A DNA stretch of 64,000 nucleotides from Bin22 sp965207275. Its GTDB lineage: Bacteria; Chloroflexota; Dehalococcoidia; Lucifugimonadales; UBA3495. The notes beneath the pieces are model-generated. The model was not told the origin of the DNA. It ran no database searches and was given only the letters and a program-made list of their open reading frames with translations. The stretch covers positions 682,001 through 746,000 of the forward strand of contig CBDBMH010000001.1 in NCBI GenBank assembly GCA_965207275.1, in the 5' to 3' direction. A program made the position numbers and the translations under genes. Positions 50,682-58,810 of this stretch are shown here, in pieces. Numbering within the stretch: position 1 is the stretch's first letter; the number at the start of each line of letters is the position of its first letter.

Positions 50682-52073
50682 ATGGCCGCCGATGCACCCC
50701 AATCTCCCACCGACGTCGTGATCCTCGGGGGCGGCATTGCCGGAATCGCCGCCGCGATGGATCTGCTGGACCAGGGTCTCACCGTGACTCTGGTGGAGGC
50801 ACGCTCCTTTCTCGGGGGCCGCGCCTTCTCCTTTACCGATGCGAAAACCGGCCTAACCCTGGACAACGGGCAGCACGTTATAGTTGGGTGCTGCACCGAA
50901 TTCATCGCCTTCCTGGACCGGCTGGGCGCCCGCCACCTTTGGTTCCTGCAGGACCGGTTGGATATACCCGTTTTCAGCCGCGTTGGGAAGAAGGGGAAAT
51001 TGGCTGCATCCTTCTTGCCTTCGCCCCTGCACCTGCTGCCATCCTTCCTGGCGTACCCGCACCTGTCCGGGTTCGACAAGCTGCGGGCGCTGTGGGGAAT
51101 GGTTCGTGCCAGGTTCACCAACCGCAGTGACTCGAACCTGGAGGACATCACCTTCTACCAGTGGCTGCGGAGTAACTGCCAGTCAGAGCGGGCCATCAAC
51201 AATCTGTGGAATCTGGTGGTGGAACCGACCCTGAACGACAACGCGCGGGCAGTCAGCGCCGCCATGGGCCTCATGATTGTTCAGGAAGGGATGCTTTCCG
51301 GCGCCAACAGCGGCAACCTGGGTTATGCCCGAGACGGCCTGCTGACCGGTATCGGTGAACCGGCCCGGAGGACTCTGGAAGCGCGTGGCGCGACCCTGCT
51401 TCTGGGGGACGCCGTTCGCCGGGTGGAGGTTTCGCCAGGTCTGCCGGAAGAAGGAAAGCGGGGCAGCGTTTACGCGGTGGAGCTGGCTTCGGGCCGGCGT
51501 ATTTGCGGGCGGCAGTTCGTCAGCGCCCTGCCCTTTTCCGCCCTGCTGCGCCTGTTGCCGGAGGATATGGCCTCCCTGGACCTCTTTACCGGAACCGGCC
51601 GGCTGGAATGGTCGCCTATCCTCAACCTGCACGTCCTTTACGACCGGACTGTAATGTACACGCCCTTGTGCGCCTTCGTGGACCGCCCGCTGCAGTGGGT
51701 CTTCAACCGCAACGCCATCACCGGCGTCGAGCCCGACGGTGGACAGCTGGTTACCATTTCGGTAAGCGCCGCCTGGGACTATATTGACCTTTCCCGCCAG
51801 GAGCTGGTACCGGTATTCCTGGCGGAAATGGCGGAGGCATTCCCCGCCGCCGCCACGGCCAAAGTCCTTAGTGTTACCGTGGTCAAGCAGCGGGAGGCCA
51901 CCTTCCGGTGTTTGCCCGGGGTGAGCCGGCTGCGGCCAGGCCCGGTTACACCCCTGTCCAACCTTTTCCTGGCGGGGGAGTGGACTAACACGGGCTGGCC
52001 TTCTACTATGGAAGGCGCCGTCCGCAGCGGGCAAGAGGCCGCCCGGGCCGCCAGCCAAAGTTCGAGGCTCTGA
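50682..52073 (+). CDS. hpnE: Hydroxysqualene dehydroxylase HpnE
   Basis: 463-residue FAD-dependent amine-oxidase-like protein. Rossmann motif VVILGGGIAGIAAAMDLLDQ, then VEARSFLGGRAFSF and DNGQHVIVGCC; C-terminal FAD motif LFLAGEWTNTGWPSTMEGAV. HpnE reduces hydroxysqualene to squalene, completing the HpnCDE route. Ten bases after hpnD, so translationally close. The similarity to phytoene desaturases is general; the context settles the assignment. Confidence 0.88.
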   Translation: MAADAPQSPTDVVILGGGIAGIAAAMDLLDQGLTVTLVEARSFLGGRAFSFTDAKTGLTLDNGQHVIVGCCTEFIAFLDRLGARHLWFLQDRLDIPVFSRVGKKGKLAASFLPSPLHLLPSFLAYPHLSGFDKLRALWGMVRARFTNRSDSNLEDITFYQWLRSNCQSERAINNLWNLVVEPTLNDNARAVSAAMGLMIVQEGMLSGANSGNLGYARDGLLTGIGEPARRTLEARGATLLLGDAVRRVEVSPGLPEEGKRGSVYAVELASGRRICGRQFVSALPFSALLRLLPEDMASLDLFTGTGRLEWSPILNLHVLYDRTVMYTPLCAFVDRPLQWVFNRNAITGVEPDGGQLVTISVSAAWDYIDLSRQELVPVFLAEMAEAFPAAATAKVLSVTVVKQREATFRCLPGVSRLRPGPVTPLSNLFLAGEWTNTGWPSTMEGAVRSGQEAARAASQSSRL

Positions 52074-52079
52074 TCTCTC

Positions 52080-53123
52080 ATGCAGAGGCATCCCAAAATT
52101 GTGGCCATCACCGGCGCCGCAGGATATATCGGCAGCAGGTTGCTGCAGCAGTTGGAGTCCAACTTCAACATAGGCAAAATCGTTGCCTTCGACAGGAAGC
52201 CCTTGCCCTATCCCATCCACAACATTTCCTTCTACCAGCGAGACCTCATCCCCCTCGATGAAGAGGATGAAGAGGAAGACGAGGAGCAGGAATCCCTCTG
52301 GCCCATACAGTCGAGAAACGAAGTGAGCATGACGGAAATCATGCGCCGGCACCGGGTGGAGACCCTGGTGCACCTGGTGAGTGTTTTCTCCCACACCAGT
52401 ACCTACCAGAACTGGGAGCGGGAAACCCGTCAGGACCTGGCCATCATGGATTCCGTGCTGGAAGCCTGCGTGGAAGCGGGCGTGAAACACGTCATCTATC
52501 TCAGTTCCCATACGGTCTACGGGGCATTCCCGGATAACCCTATCCCCTTGACCGAGGCTTCGGCAGTGCGAACCCGTCCTGGGGATTCCCTGGGGCAGGC
52601 CAGCTTTAACGCGGATGAGTCCATGCTGGAGTTCCGCGCGGACCACCTGGAGGGCGGCGAAAACCGGCCCATGAAGGTAACCATCCTGCGCACCTGCCCG
52701 GTGCTGGGGTATTCGGACGACCACCAGCGGGTGGAGCGGGTATTCCCCTATCGCTTCTGGAGCGCCGGAGACAATCCTCCTTACCAGTTCCTGCACGAGG
52801 TGGACCTGGCGGAATTGCTCGAAAAAGTCATTGAGCAAGAAGCCGAGGGTGTCTTCAACGTGGCGGGAGAAGGAGTGGTCTTCCTGCGGGAACTGGCGGA
52901 TATCACTAACAGGAAGCTTACCCAGCTGCCCCCGCCCCTGGCTTATTCGGCGGACTGGCTGTCATCCAAGCGTAAGCAGCCGATCACCGGCAACTGGAAC
53001 TTGCACCTTACCCGTTACCCCATAATAATGAGCACCGGGAGGATCAAGCAGACGCTGGATTTCCGCTTCGAATACACGTCCATGGAAGCCCTGAACGCCT
53101 TTGTAAACTATAACGGGCTTTAG
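52080..53123 (+). CDS. Extended-SDR epimerase/dehydratase-like protein with altered active site
   Basis: 347 residues, NAD-binding motif ITGAAGYIGSRLL, SSHTVYG in the expected Ser region. The usual Tyr-x3-Lys is replaced by FNADE (Phe for Tyr, Glu for Lys), so standard SDR catalysis is unlikely. A run of acidic residues (DEEDEEEDEEQE) is inserted near residue 60. It lies 6 bases after hpnE and is presumably co-transcribed; HpnA-like SDRs occur in hopanoid clusters, but identity is not shown. It may have lost activity or use another mechanism. Confidence 0.75.
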   Translation: MQRHPKIVAITGAAGYIGSRLLQQLESNFNIGKIVAFDRKPLPYPIHNISFYQRDLIPLDEEDEEEDEEQESLWPIQSRNEVSMTEIMRRHRVETLVHLVSVFSHTSTYQNWERETRQDLAIMDSVLEACVEAGVKHVIYLSSHTVYGAFPDNPIPLTEASAVRTRPGDSLGQASFNADESMLEFRADHLEGGENRPMKVTILRTCPVLGYSDDHQRVERVFPYRFWSAGDNPPYQFLHEVDLAELLEKVIEQEAEGVFNVAGEGVVFLRELADITNRKLTQLPPPLAYSADWLSSKRKQPITGNWNLHLTRYPIIMSTGRIKQTLDFRFEYTSMEALNAFVNYNGL

Positions 53124-53246
53124 ACCCTGTTCCAGATCCGCTGGTAGGAGGAGCAGCGTCGGCAGAATCATTGGCGTGACCCTCCCTTCATCCCCATCCC
53201 AACCTTCTCCCATCAAACGGAGAAGGGGCTTCTTCAGAGGTTATCG

Positions 53247-54008
53247 TTGCTTTCCAACCCCATGAAACACAAGCTGCTGTCCGGGGAACCGGCCTTTGGC
53301 GTATCGGTCATGTTTCCCTCTTCCCACGTCGTCGACATGATCGGCCGGCTGGGTTTCGACTGGGTCCTCATCGACTGTGAGCACGGTTCCATTTCCATTG
53401 AGAGCGTGGAGTTGATGGTCCTGGCCGCGGAGGCCGCCGGCATAACGCCCATTGCCAGGCCTCAGGTGAACTCCTTTGAGGCCATTTGCCAGCTGATGGA
53501 CCGCGGGGTGATGGGGGTGCAGGTGCCCCACGTGAACAACGCTGCCGACGCCCGCCGGGCGGTGGAGGCGGTCAAGTACCATCCCCTGGGCGAACGGGGA
53601 CTGGCCGCCGGGCTGAGATCATCTTCCTACGGATTTGGCATCTCCATGTCTGAGTATGCCGAGGAGTCCAATCGGGAGACTTTGGTGTGCGTTCAGCTGG
53701 AGGAAGGCCAGGCCGTCAGGAACGTGGACGAGATCATGAGCGTGGATGGTGTGGACGTGTACTTCGTCGGGCCCTCAGACCTGTCCCAGTCCCTGGGTTA
53801 TCCGGGGCGGCCCGACACGCCGGAGGTACGGCAGGCCATGGATCACGTATTCTCCACCGTGCGGGCTGCTGGGAAGGTCTCCGGATCGGCGGGCAACGCT
53901 GGCGCCACTGTGGGTTACCTGGAACAGGGTGTAACCTACTTGTACACCCACCTCACCACCCTCCTTTCGTCGGCCAGCAGGACTTTCCTGGACGAGGTAA
54001 GCGGCTAG
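53247..54008 (+). CDS. HpcH/HpaI aldolase (2-dehydro-3-deoxy-acid aldolase) family protein
   Basis: 253 residues, class II pyruvate aldolase type. Motifs: FDWVLIDCEHG (catalytic region), ARPQVNSFEAICQLMDRGVM, VPHVNNAADARRAVEAVKY, and CVQLEEGQAVRNVDEIM (metal-binding Glu) with DVYFVGPSDLSQSLG. It cleaves or forms 2-keto-3-deoxy type acids. The start TTG at 53247 has CAGAGG six bases upstream; an ATG at 53262 lacks a ribosome site. Neighbours do not suggest a pathway. Confidence 0.88.
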   Translation: MLSNPMKHKLLSGEPAFGVSVMFPSSHVVDMIGRLGFDWVLIDCEHGSISIESVELMVLAAEAAGITPIARPQVNSFEAICQLMDRGVMGVQVPHVNNAADARRAVEAVKYHPLGERGLAAGLRSSSYGFGISMSEYAEESNRETLVCVQLEEGQAVRNVDEIMSVDGVDVYFVGPSDLSQSLGYPGRPDTPEVRQAMDHVFSTVRAAGKVSGSAGNAGATVGYLEQGVTYLYTHLTTLLSSASRTFLDEVSG

Positions 54009-54631
54009 CTAAACCCCACTCTGGCGCCCAGGCTGTCCCGGGCTTCCAGCATCATGGGGTGGACTTCCTTGCCCTCGCTGTTCAGGTCAATAATCTGTCG
54101 GCTTAGAAACTCCAGGATGGCGGCGTCCAGGTTCTCGAGAGCCAGTTCCATTATTGCGGGCTGGTAGGGAATCCGCTTCCGCTTGTTGGGGTCCAGCTTG
54201 TCGGCCAGGAAAACCACCTTGCCCATCTCGTCCACCAGGGTGGGGTGGAAGGTGGTGTGCCAGTACACGGCCTGGTAGAGGTCCTCCTCTTCGCCCCGGG
54301 CGGCCAGCCCGTCCTCCACCCGCAGAATTTCCGCTCCCACGGGCCCGTGCAGCAGCAGGGGAACGTTGGCCTCGACGGGCCTGACGGGCAGCCGGAAGCG
54401 GCCAGCCTGAGCTATCAGTTCCGGCCCCGGCATGGCCCGGGCTACGTCGTGGGCCAGGATTCCCAGGGCCGCTCGCTCCGGATCCACTCCATGATGTGGG
54501 GCCAGTTCCCTGGCCACCTCCTGGGCGCGGCCAATGTGGGCCTGCAGGCCGGCGGGCAGGGCGGCTACCCGCTGTTGGATGCGGGACTCCAGGGCGGTAT
54601 CAATGTTGCCGGCGCGGGTCTGCGGTCGCAT
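54005..54631 (-). CDS. HD-domain hydrolase of the YqeK type (symmetrical Ap4A hydrolase)
   Basis: 208 residues. HD motif (LGILAHDVARAM), preceded by AHIGRAQEVA and followed by LLHGPVGAEIL and YWHTTFHPTLVDEMGKVVFL ending in ADKLDPNKR, the YqeK pattern (HG, HT, AD-x-x-P). YqeK proteins split diadenosine tetraphosphate to two ADP using a di-metal HD site. ATG at 54631 lies seven bases after the stop of the HIT gene upstream, so they are probably co-translated. Frame continues open upstream but only as the shadow of the HIT gene. Confidence 0.82.
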   Translation of the reverse strand: MRPQTRAGNIDTALESRIQQRVAALPAGLQAHIGRAQEVARELAPHHGVDPERAALGILAHDVARAMPGPELIAQAGRFRLPVRPVEANVPLLLHGPVGAEILRVEDGLAARGEEEDLYQAVYWHTTFHPTLVDEMGKVVFLADKLDPNKRKRIPYQPAIMELALENLDAAILEFLSRQIIDLNSEGKEVHPMMLEARDSLGARVGFS

Positions 54632-54638
54632 CAATGGC

Positions 54639-54995
54639 CTAGCCCATCGCGCCCAGTTCGCGGCCGCCCAGCAGATGCACATGAGGCCAGGCAATGGTCT
54701 GGCCGGCGGCGGCGCCGTTGTTGACCACCAGGCGATAGCCGCTGATGGTGACACCCTCACGACGGGCCATTTCCGCAGCCACGACGAAGACGTGCCCCAT
54801 GGTGGCTTCCATGGCCGGGCTGATGTAGTCCAGGCCGTTGATGGGCATGTTGGGGATAATGAGCAGATGCACCGGCGCCTGGGGGTTGATGTCGCGTACC
54901 ACAAAGCAGCGCTCGTCCCGGTATATCACGTCGGGATGAGCCGGGTCGCTGGCCATGGCGGCGAAAGGCGAACTGCGAGCGGAGATCATGGTCAT
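54639..54995 (-). CDS. HIT-family nucleotide hydrolase
   Basis: 118 residues. Core motif is WPHVHLLGG: the middle His (catalytic) and the last His are present, but the first His of H-x-H-x-H is Trp. Other family sequence: ERCFVVRDINPQAPVHLLII, RLVVNNGAAAGQTIAW. HIT proteins cleave AMP from Ap4A, ADP-ribose or AMP-adducts. AAGGAG precedes the ATG. Its partner downstream is YqeK-like, also an Ap4A hydrolase family, suggesting linked control of dinucleotide alarmones. Trp at that position is unusual and may change specificity. Confidence 0.85.
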   Translation of the reverse strand: MTMISARSSPFAAMASDPAHPDVIYRDERCFVVRDINPQAPVHLLIIPNMPINGLDYISPAMEATMGHVFVVAAEMARREGVTISGYRLVVNNGAAAGQTIAWPHVHLLGGRELGAMG

Positions 54996-55438
54996 GGGGG
55001 CGCTCCTTGAAATCTTTACTCTTTGGCGGAGAAGAACACTCTCGACTACTGTTTCGATGTTTCTGGAATGATTGGTATGTGCTCTTAAACTAAAGCCAAG
55101 GTGGGATGTGCATTTGGCATGAACCGTCTTTCCGGCGCAGGCCGGAATCCAGAATTGTCTGGCCCAGGGCGACGCAACTATAGCCGAAAACCCTGGATAC
55201 CGGCGAAAGCCGGTATGACGGTGGCAGCACGGTAGATGTAGTTTTCACTCTGGCTTTAGTTTAGTATTCAGTCAAACCTGTAGTGACCGGGAAAACCCGC
55301 TCAACCTGAGCCTGTCGAAGGGCCGCCCGCTGTGGTTCGACAAACTCACCACGAACGGGATTTCCGCCCCACCCTCGATTGAGCAGCGATAGACCACTCC
55401 GCTCACCCTGAGCTTGTCGAAGGGCCACCCAGGGCGCT
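54996..55438. repeat. intergenic region with element 3 and family B repeats
   Basis: Element 3 occupies 55086-55263. Family B copies are at about 55300-55325 (CTGAGCCTGTCGAAGGGCC) and 55400-55425 (CTGAGCTTGTCGAAGGGCC). No gene is supported. Confidence 0.6.
55086..55263. repeat. Composite inverted-repeat element 3
   Basis: Perfect 13-base terminal inverted repeats TAAACTAAAGCCA (55086-55098) and TGGCTTTAGTTTA (55251-55263), extended inward with two mismatches. The inside carries palindromic core blocks CCGTCTTTCCGGCG...GCCGGAATCCAG and CTGGATACCGGCG...CCGGTATGACGG. Total 178 bases with no coding potential. This fits a MITE-like non-autonomous element. Confidence 0.65.
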
Positions 55439-56575
55439 TCACGCCGTCTCAATCTGGCGCATTGCAATTTCCTTGTGGAAGTTGACGTCGCCGTAGGTGA
55501 GTTCCTGCACCTTGGCGCGGCGGGTGTAAAGCTGCAGGTCGTGTTCTTTCGTGAAGCCGATGGCCCCGTGGCACTGGTGGGCCAGGTTGCAGACCCGCTG
55601 GTAGGCGGCGCTGACCCAGGCCTTGGCCATGGCGACTTCCCGCTCAGCGGGCTCTCCTTCGGATATCTTCCAGGCCGCCTGGTAGGCTATCTGGCGGCAG
55701 CCCTCCACGTCGGTGGCCATGTTGGCGCAATGGTGCTGTACCGCCTGGAAGGTTCCCACGGGCCGTCCGAACTGGGTGCGCTGCTTGGCGTACTCCACCG
55801 TCATATCCACCACCGCGTCGGCGCCGCCCATCATTTCCACGCACTTGCCGGCCACGGCCCGCTGGAGAACCCGCTGGATGATGGGCCACCCCCCGTCTAC
55901 CTCACCCAATACGGCCTGGGCCGGTACGGTAACGCCATCCAGGACCACTTCGCACTGGCGGTCGGATGAGATGGTGCTCAGCTGGTTGACGGTGAGGCCC
56001 GGGGTGTCGGCACTGACCAAGAACAGGGTGATGCCCTGGGTGGCGTTGCCGGACTGGGAGGTGCGGGCCGCCACCAGCATGACGGTGGCGACGTGCGCGT
56101 CGGGCACGAAGAGTTTCTGGCCGTCGATGCGGAACCCGTCACCTTCCCGTGTGGCGGTGGTCTCGATGCCCCAGGGTTCGTAGGTGGCGGAGGCCTCGGT
56201 CAGGGCCAGGGTCATCAGCGTTTGGCCGCTGCATATGCCGGGCAGGATGTGCTGCTTCTGCAGGTCGGTCCCGGCGTCGAGCACCGTGAAACCACCCAGG
56301 ACAACGGTGGAAAAGAAGGGGCCCGGCGTCAGGGAACGGCCGATTTCCTCCAGCAGCACGGTTAGGTCCAGGAAGCTGCCGCCGGTGCCGCCGTACTGTT
56401 CAGGGAAGGCGATGCCGGGCCAGCCCAGGCCGGAAATCTGCCGCCAAAGCTCATCGGTATAGCCCCGGTCGTCTTCTTCCATCTCTCTAACCAGCGTCAG
56501 CGGGCATTCCTGGGACAGAAACTCCCTGGCGCTGTTCTTTAGCATCTGCTGAATTTCGGTCAGGCCCAGGTCCAT
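55439..56575 (-). CDS. Acyl-CoA dehydrogenase family protein
   Basis: 378 residues. N-terminal helical domain (FLSQECPLTLVREMEEDDRG, GWPGIAFPEQYGGTGGSFLD), middle beta domain (TLALTEASATYEPWGIETTA, GITLFLVSADTPGLTV) and C-terminal helical domain (YAKQRTQFGRPVGTFQAVQH, CHGAIGFTKEHDLQLYTRRA). FAD enzyme of fatty acid or acyl-CoA oxidation. ATG at 56575 follows AGGGAG by six bases; a TTG at 56593 is in frame. It stands alone; the substrate is unknown. Confidence 0.9.
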   Translation of the reverse strand: MDLGLTEIQQMLKNSAREFLSQECPLTLVREMEEDDRGYTDELWRQISGLGWPGIAFPEQYGGTGGSFLDLTVLLEEIGRSLTPGPFFSTVVLGGFTVLDAGTDLQKQHILPGICSGQTLMTLALTEASATYEPWGIETTATREGDGFRIDGQKLFVPDAHVATVMLVAARTSQSGNATQGITLFLVSADTPGLTVNQLSTISSDRQCEVVLDGVTVPAQAVLGEVDGGWPIIQRVLQRAVAGKCVEMMGGADAVVDMTVEYAKQRTQFGRPVGTFQAVQHHCANMATDVEGCRQIAYQAAWKISEGEPAEREVAMAKAWVSAAYQRVCNLAHQCHGAIGFTKEHDLQLYTRRAKVQELTYGDVNFHKEIAMRQIETA

Positions 56576-57411
56576 ACCACGCTCCCTGAACAATAGAATT
56601 TCAAAGCAACCAGGCGGTGGATTGCCGGGCTAGTATAGCGCAAAAGGATGGTAGCTGCATGGACCATTTGGAGGTTCTCCGGGGCCTCCGCACTTGGGCT
56701 GTTACGGTTCCTGTCGATACCAGGGTGTGCCCGCCTCTCCTATAGAGTTTGGAGCGATGATCTCGGTCAATGGTGGCCGGAGGTACCGCAGGGGCCTCGG
56801 CAGTTTGCGGGCGGCGAAGCTTTCCCTCCCGGGCCTGGCGGACTTCGGGCCGGCCGTCGGGGCCCATGCCCGGACCAGCCAATCCGGCCGGCAGCCTTTG
56901 GCGAAATTTGGCGAGCAGCGAAAATAGGCCGGAAGCCGTGGTCGGCCAGGGTTTTCGTAGCTGTGGAACAGAGCCGGCAGCAAGTTTTCCGGTTCCGGGA
57001 GGCAACCTTTTCAGGGAAAAAAATTTTGCCGCCCAAAACCGCCTGAAATCGGTCAAACCCTACGGCCGCAGGGCTTAACAGCGCTTTTGGCGGCCCATGC
57101 CATAAGGGCATATTGTCATGTTGGGGAAGTGTCATGCAAAGTGTCAATGGGGAGCAACAAGGAAGCGGCGGGATGGAGACTCATGTGGTTGCATGGGTAG
57201 AAACAGGGCGCACGCATTGGGCTGCCCGCTGGCAAACTCACCCGCTGGTCCCCGAACCAGAACGGTGGATACGGCGGTGTGAGCTTGCGTCCGCCGTCGT
57301 ATGGGGTTTATAGTTGTTTAACACTGATACCAAGACCGAAAGAGCAACGCTCCACGAAGGGGGCGTCGTTCCAGTGGGCCGGGTTTCTCCTATTCCTGTC
57401 CTGGAGCGGCT
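56576..57411. other. 836-base region with no recognised gene
   Basis: Six-frame reading shows short open frames with no family motifs or ribosome sites. It is not repeat-derived either; GC is high at first and lower near 57000-57130, where ATGCCATAAGGGCAT (57096-57110) is a small hairpin. An uncharacterised RNA or a decayed gene is possible; RNase P, tmRNA and SRP signatures were looked for and not seen. The final 110 bases are the leader of the Fur-type gene. Confidence 0.35.
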
Positions 57412-57864
57412 ATGACACAGCAAGAACTGGTGGCCTGGCTACGCAATTGGGGAGTAAGGGTAACACCCCAGCGGCTGGCCATCGCCGAGGCCGTCCTTAA
57501 CTCCACCGACCACCCGTCGGTGCAGCAGATTTACGAGCGGGTGCGTGACCATTTCCCCTCCATGACCCTGGCCACCATCTATTCCACCCTTGGGGTTCTG
57601 GAAAAGAGCGGGCTGATCCAGGAACTGCCCTTTGCCAAGCTGTCTCGCTACGAGTCCAACCTGGAACCTCACGTAAACCTGGTTTGCATCGAGTGCGGCA
57701 ACGTGGTGGACACCGACCTGGGCCAGGAAGCGGTGCTCCGGCTCAAGTCGCTGATTTCCCAGGAGTCCAACTTTGACGTGGCATGGCAGCGGGTAGACTT
57801 CCACGGCTGGTGCCGCCGCTGCGCGGCCGAACGGGAGAAACGGGGGCACGCCTCTCCCGTGTAG
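57412..57864 (+). CDS. Fur-family regulator (PerR-like)
   Basis: 150 residues. Winged helix at the N-terminus (GVRVTPQRLAIAEAVL, ATIYSTLGVLEKSGL), then a metal domain with RYESNLEPHVNLVCIECGNVVD (metal ligand region and first Cys pair) and HGWCRRCA (second Cys pair). The RYE/D...HxN pattern is as in PerR peroxide sensors more than Fur; function as an oxidative stress or metal regulator is inferred. A VOC gene follows on the same strand. GGAG precedes the ATG. Different from the Fur at 14158-14592 (lacks its His run). Confidence 0.88.
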   Translation: MTQQELVAWLRNWGVRVTPQRLAIAEAVLNSTDHPSVQQIYERVRDHFPSMTLATIYSTLGVLEKSGLIQELPFAKLSRYESNLEPHVNLVCIECGNVVDTDLGQEAVLRLKSLISQESNFDVAWQRVDFHGWCRRCAAEREKRGHASPV

Positions 57865-57945
57865 AGGCTAAGGGCCAACCGTCTTCCCCCCCTTTCCCTC
57901 CGCCTTACCCCTGTCGGGCCAGAGGCGAAGCATGATAGTGGAAGC

Positions 57946-58308
57946 ATGATAGAAAGCGTTGTTGGCATCACCCTCTGGACCGACGACCTGGACCGGCTCT
58001 ACCGGTTCTACCACGACCTGCTGCAGCTGCCCCTGCACTCCAACCACGGCGACTTCATCTCCTTCCAGCTGGGCGAGAATATGCGCTTCAACATTGGCCT
58101 CCACGACGGTGTCAGCGGCCACAGCAGGGACCCCTACCGGATGATGCCCCACCTGGGGGTGGTGGACATCCACGGGGAACACCGCCGCCTGGCGGAGGCC
58201 GGGGTAGAGTTTCTGCGGCCCCCGGAGCAGGAACACTGGGGCGGCTGGGTGGCCACCTTCAAGGATCCGGACGGCAACGTTCTGCAGATGCTCCAGTTCC
58301 CCAACTGA
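57946..58308 (+). CDS. VOC (glyoxalase-like) family protein
   Basis: 120 residues with two beta-alpha-beta-beta-beta units: VGITLWTDDLDRLYRFYHDL and then LGVVDIHGEHRRLAEAGVEF, with FKDPDGNVLQMLQF at the end. VOC proteins are metal-dependent lyases, isomerases, dioxygenases or resistance proteins. No operon partner except the Fur-type gene 81 bases upstream. A hairpin follows the stop codon. Confidence 0.88.
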   Translation: MIESVVGITLWTDDLDRLYRFYHDLLQLPLHSNHGDFISFQLGENMRFNIGLHDGVSGHSRDPYRMMPHLGVVDIHGEHRRLAEAGVEFLRPPEQEHWGGWVATFKDPDGNVLQMLQFPN

Positions 58309-58337
58309 CGAATTTCCCCTACCTCGGATAACTACTG

Positions 58338-58363
58338 ACACCCGGTCATTGTCGACCGGGTGT
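58338..58363 (+). terminator. hairpin terminator-like structure after the VOC gene
   Basis: ACACCCGGTC (58338-58347) pairs perfectly with GACCGGGTGT (58354-58363) across a 6-base loop, 30 bases after the stop. It is followed by TTCGCTGTG, only a short T-run, so it may be a weak or bidirectional terminator. Confidence 0.5.
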
Positions 58364-58423
58364 TTCGCTGTGTACCTTGTGGGCTGCGGCAGGCGATAAA
58401 CGGCCGCGCGAGGTGGCGGCAGT

Positions 58424-58795
58424 TTGTACCAGAAGATTGAAGACTTTTCTCTCCATATCCTGGCGGCGATTCTCATTGCCAACCTCTGCACTGCCGTAGC
58501 TGTGTGGTATGAGATATACTACGTGGTGAACGACTCCACCTTGGCAACGGTCAAGGCAATCCTGATCGACGCCGTAGCGGCCGCGGCGCTGGGAATCTAC
58601 ATTGTAGGTACGGTGGATGCTTATATGGTTCTATCGAAGCTGATCCTGGAGAAATACCTGAATAACCGGTTCCTTGAGGGACAGGAACTTAGCGATGAAA
58701 AGTGGCGCGCTTGGTACACGCGCATGAAGGAAGCCGAGGCCAGGGGCGAGGAGTTTCGTGAGCCACCGCCGGACTCTCCGGCAAAGAAGTGCTGA
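58424..58795 (+). CDS. Hypothetical membrane protein, two transmembrane segments and charged tail
   Basis: 123 residues beginning at TTG 58424. Segment 1 (LAAILIANLCTAVAVWYEIYY), segment 2 (AILIDAVAAAALGIYIVGTV), then a charged cytoplasmic tail (KLILEKYLNNRF...WRAWYTRMKEAEARGEEFRE followed by PPPDSP). No family recognised. The tail portion (from Met68) is duplicated in the next small gene, including a 48-base identical DNA block (58624-58671 and 58810-58857). Confidence 0.65.
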   Translation: MYQKIEDFSLHILAAILIANLCTAVAVWYEIYYVVNDSTLATVKAILIDAVAAAALGIYIVGTVDAYMVLSKLILEKYLNNRFLEGQELSDEKWRAWYTRMKEAEARGEEFREPPPDSPAKKC

Positions 58796-58810
58796 AGCAG
58801 GTACTTTGCT

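Noticed and set aside
57308..57322. PerR-type box upstream of the Fur-family gene at 57412
   Set aside because: TTATAGTTGTTTAAC matches the TTATAAT-N-ATTATAA pattern at only about 9 of 14 positions and is not a good palindrome.
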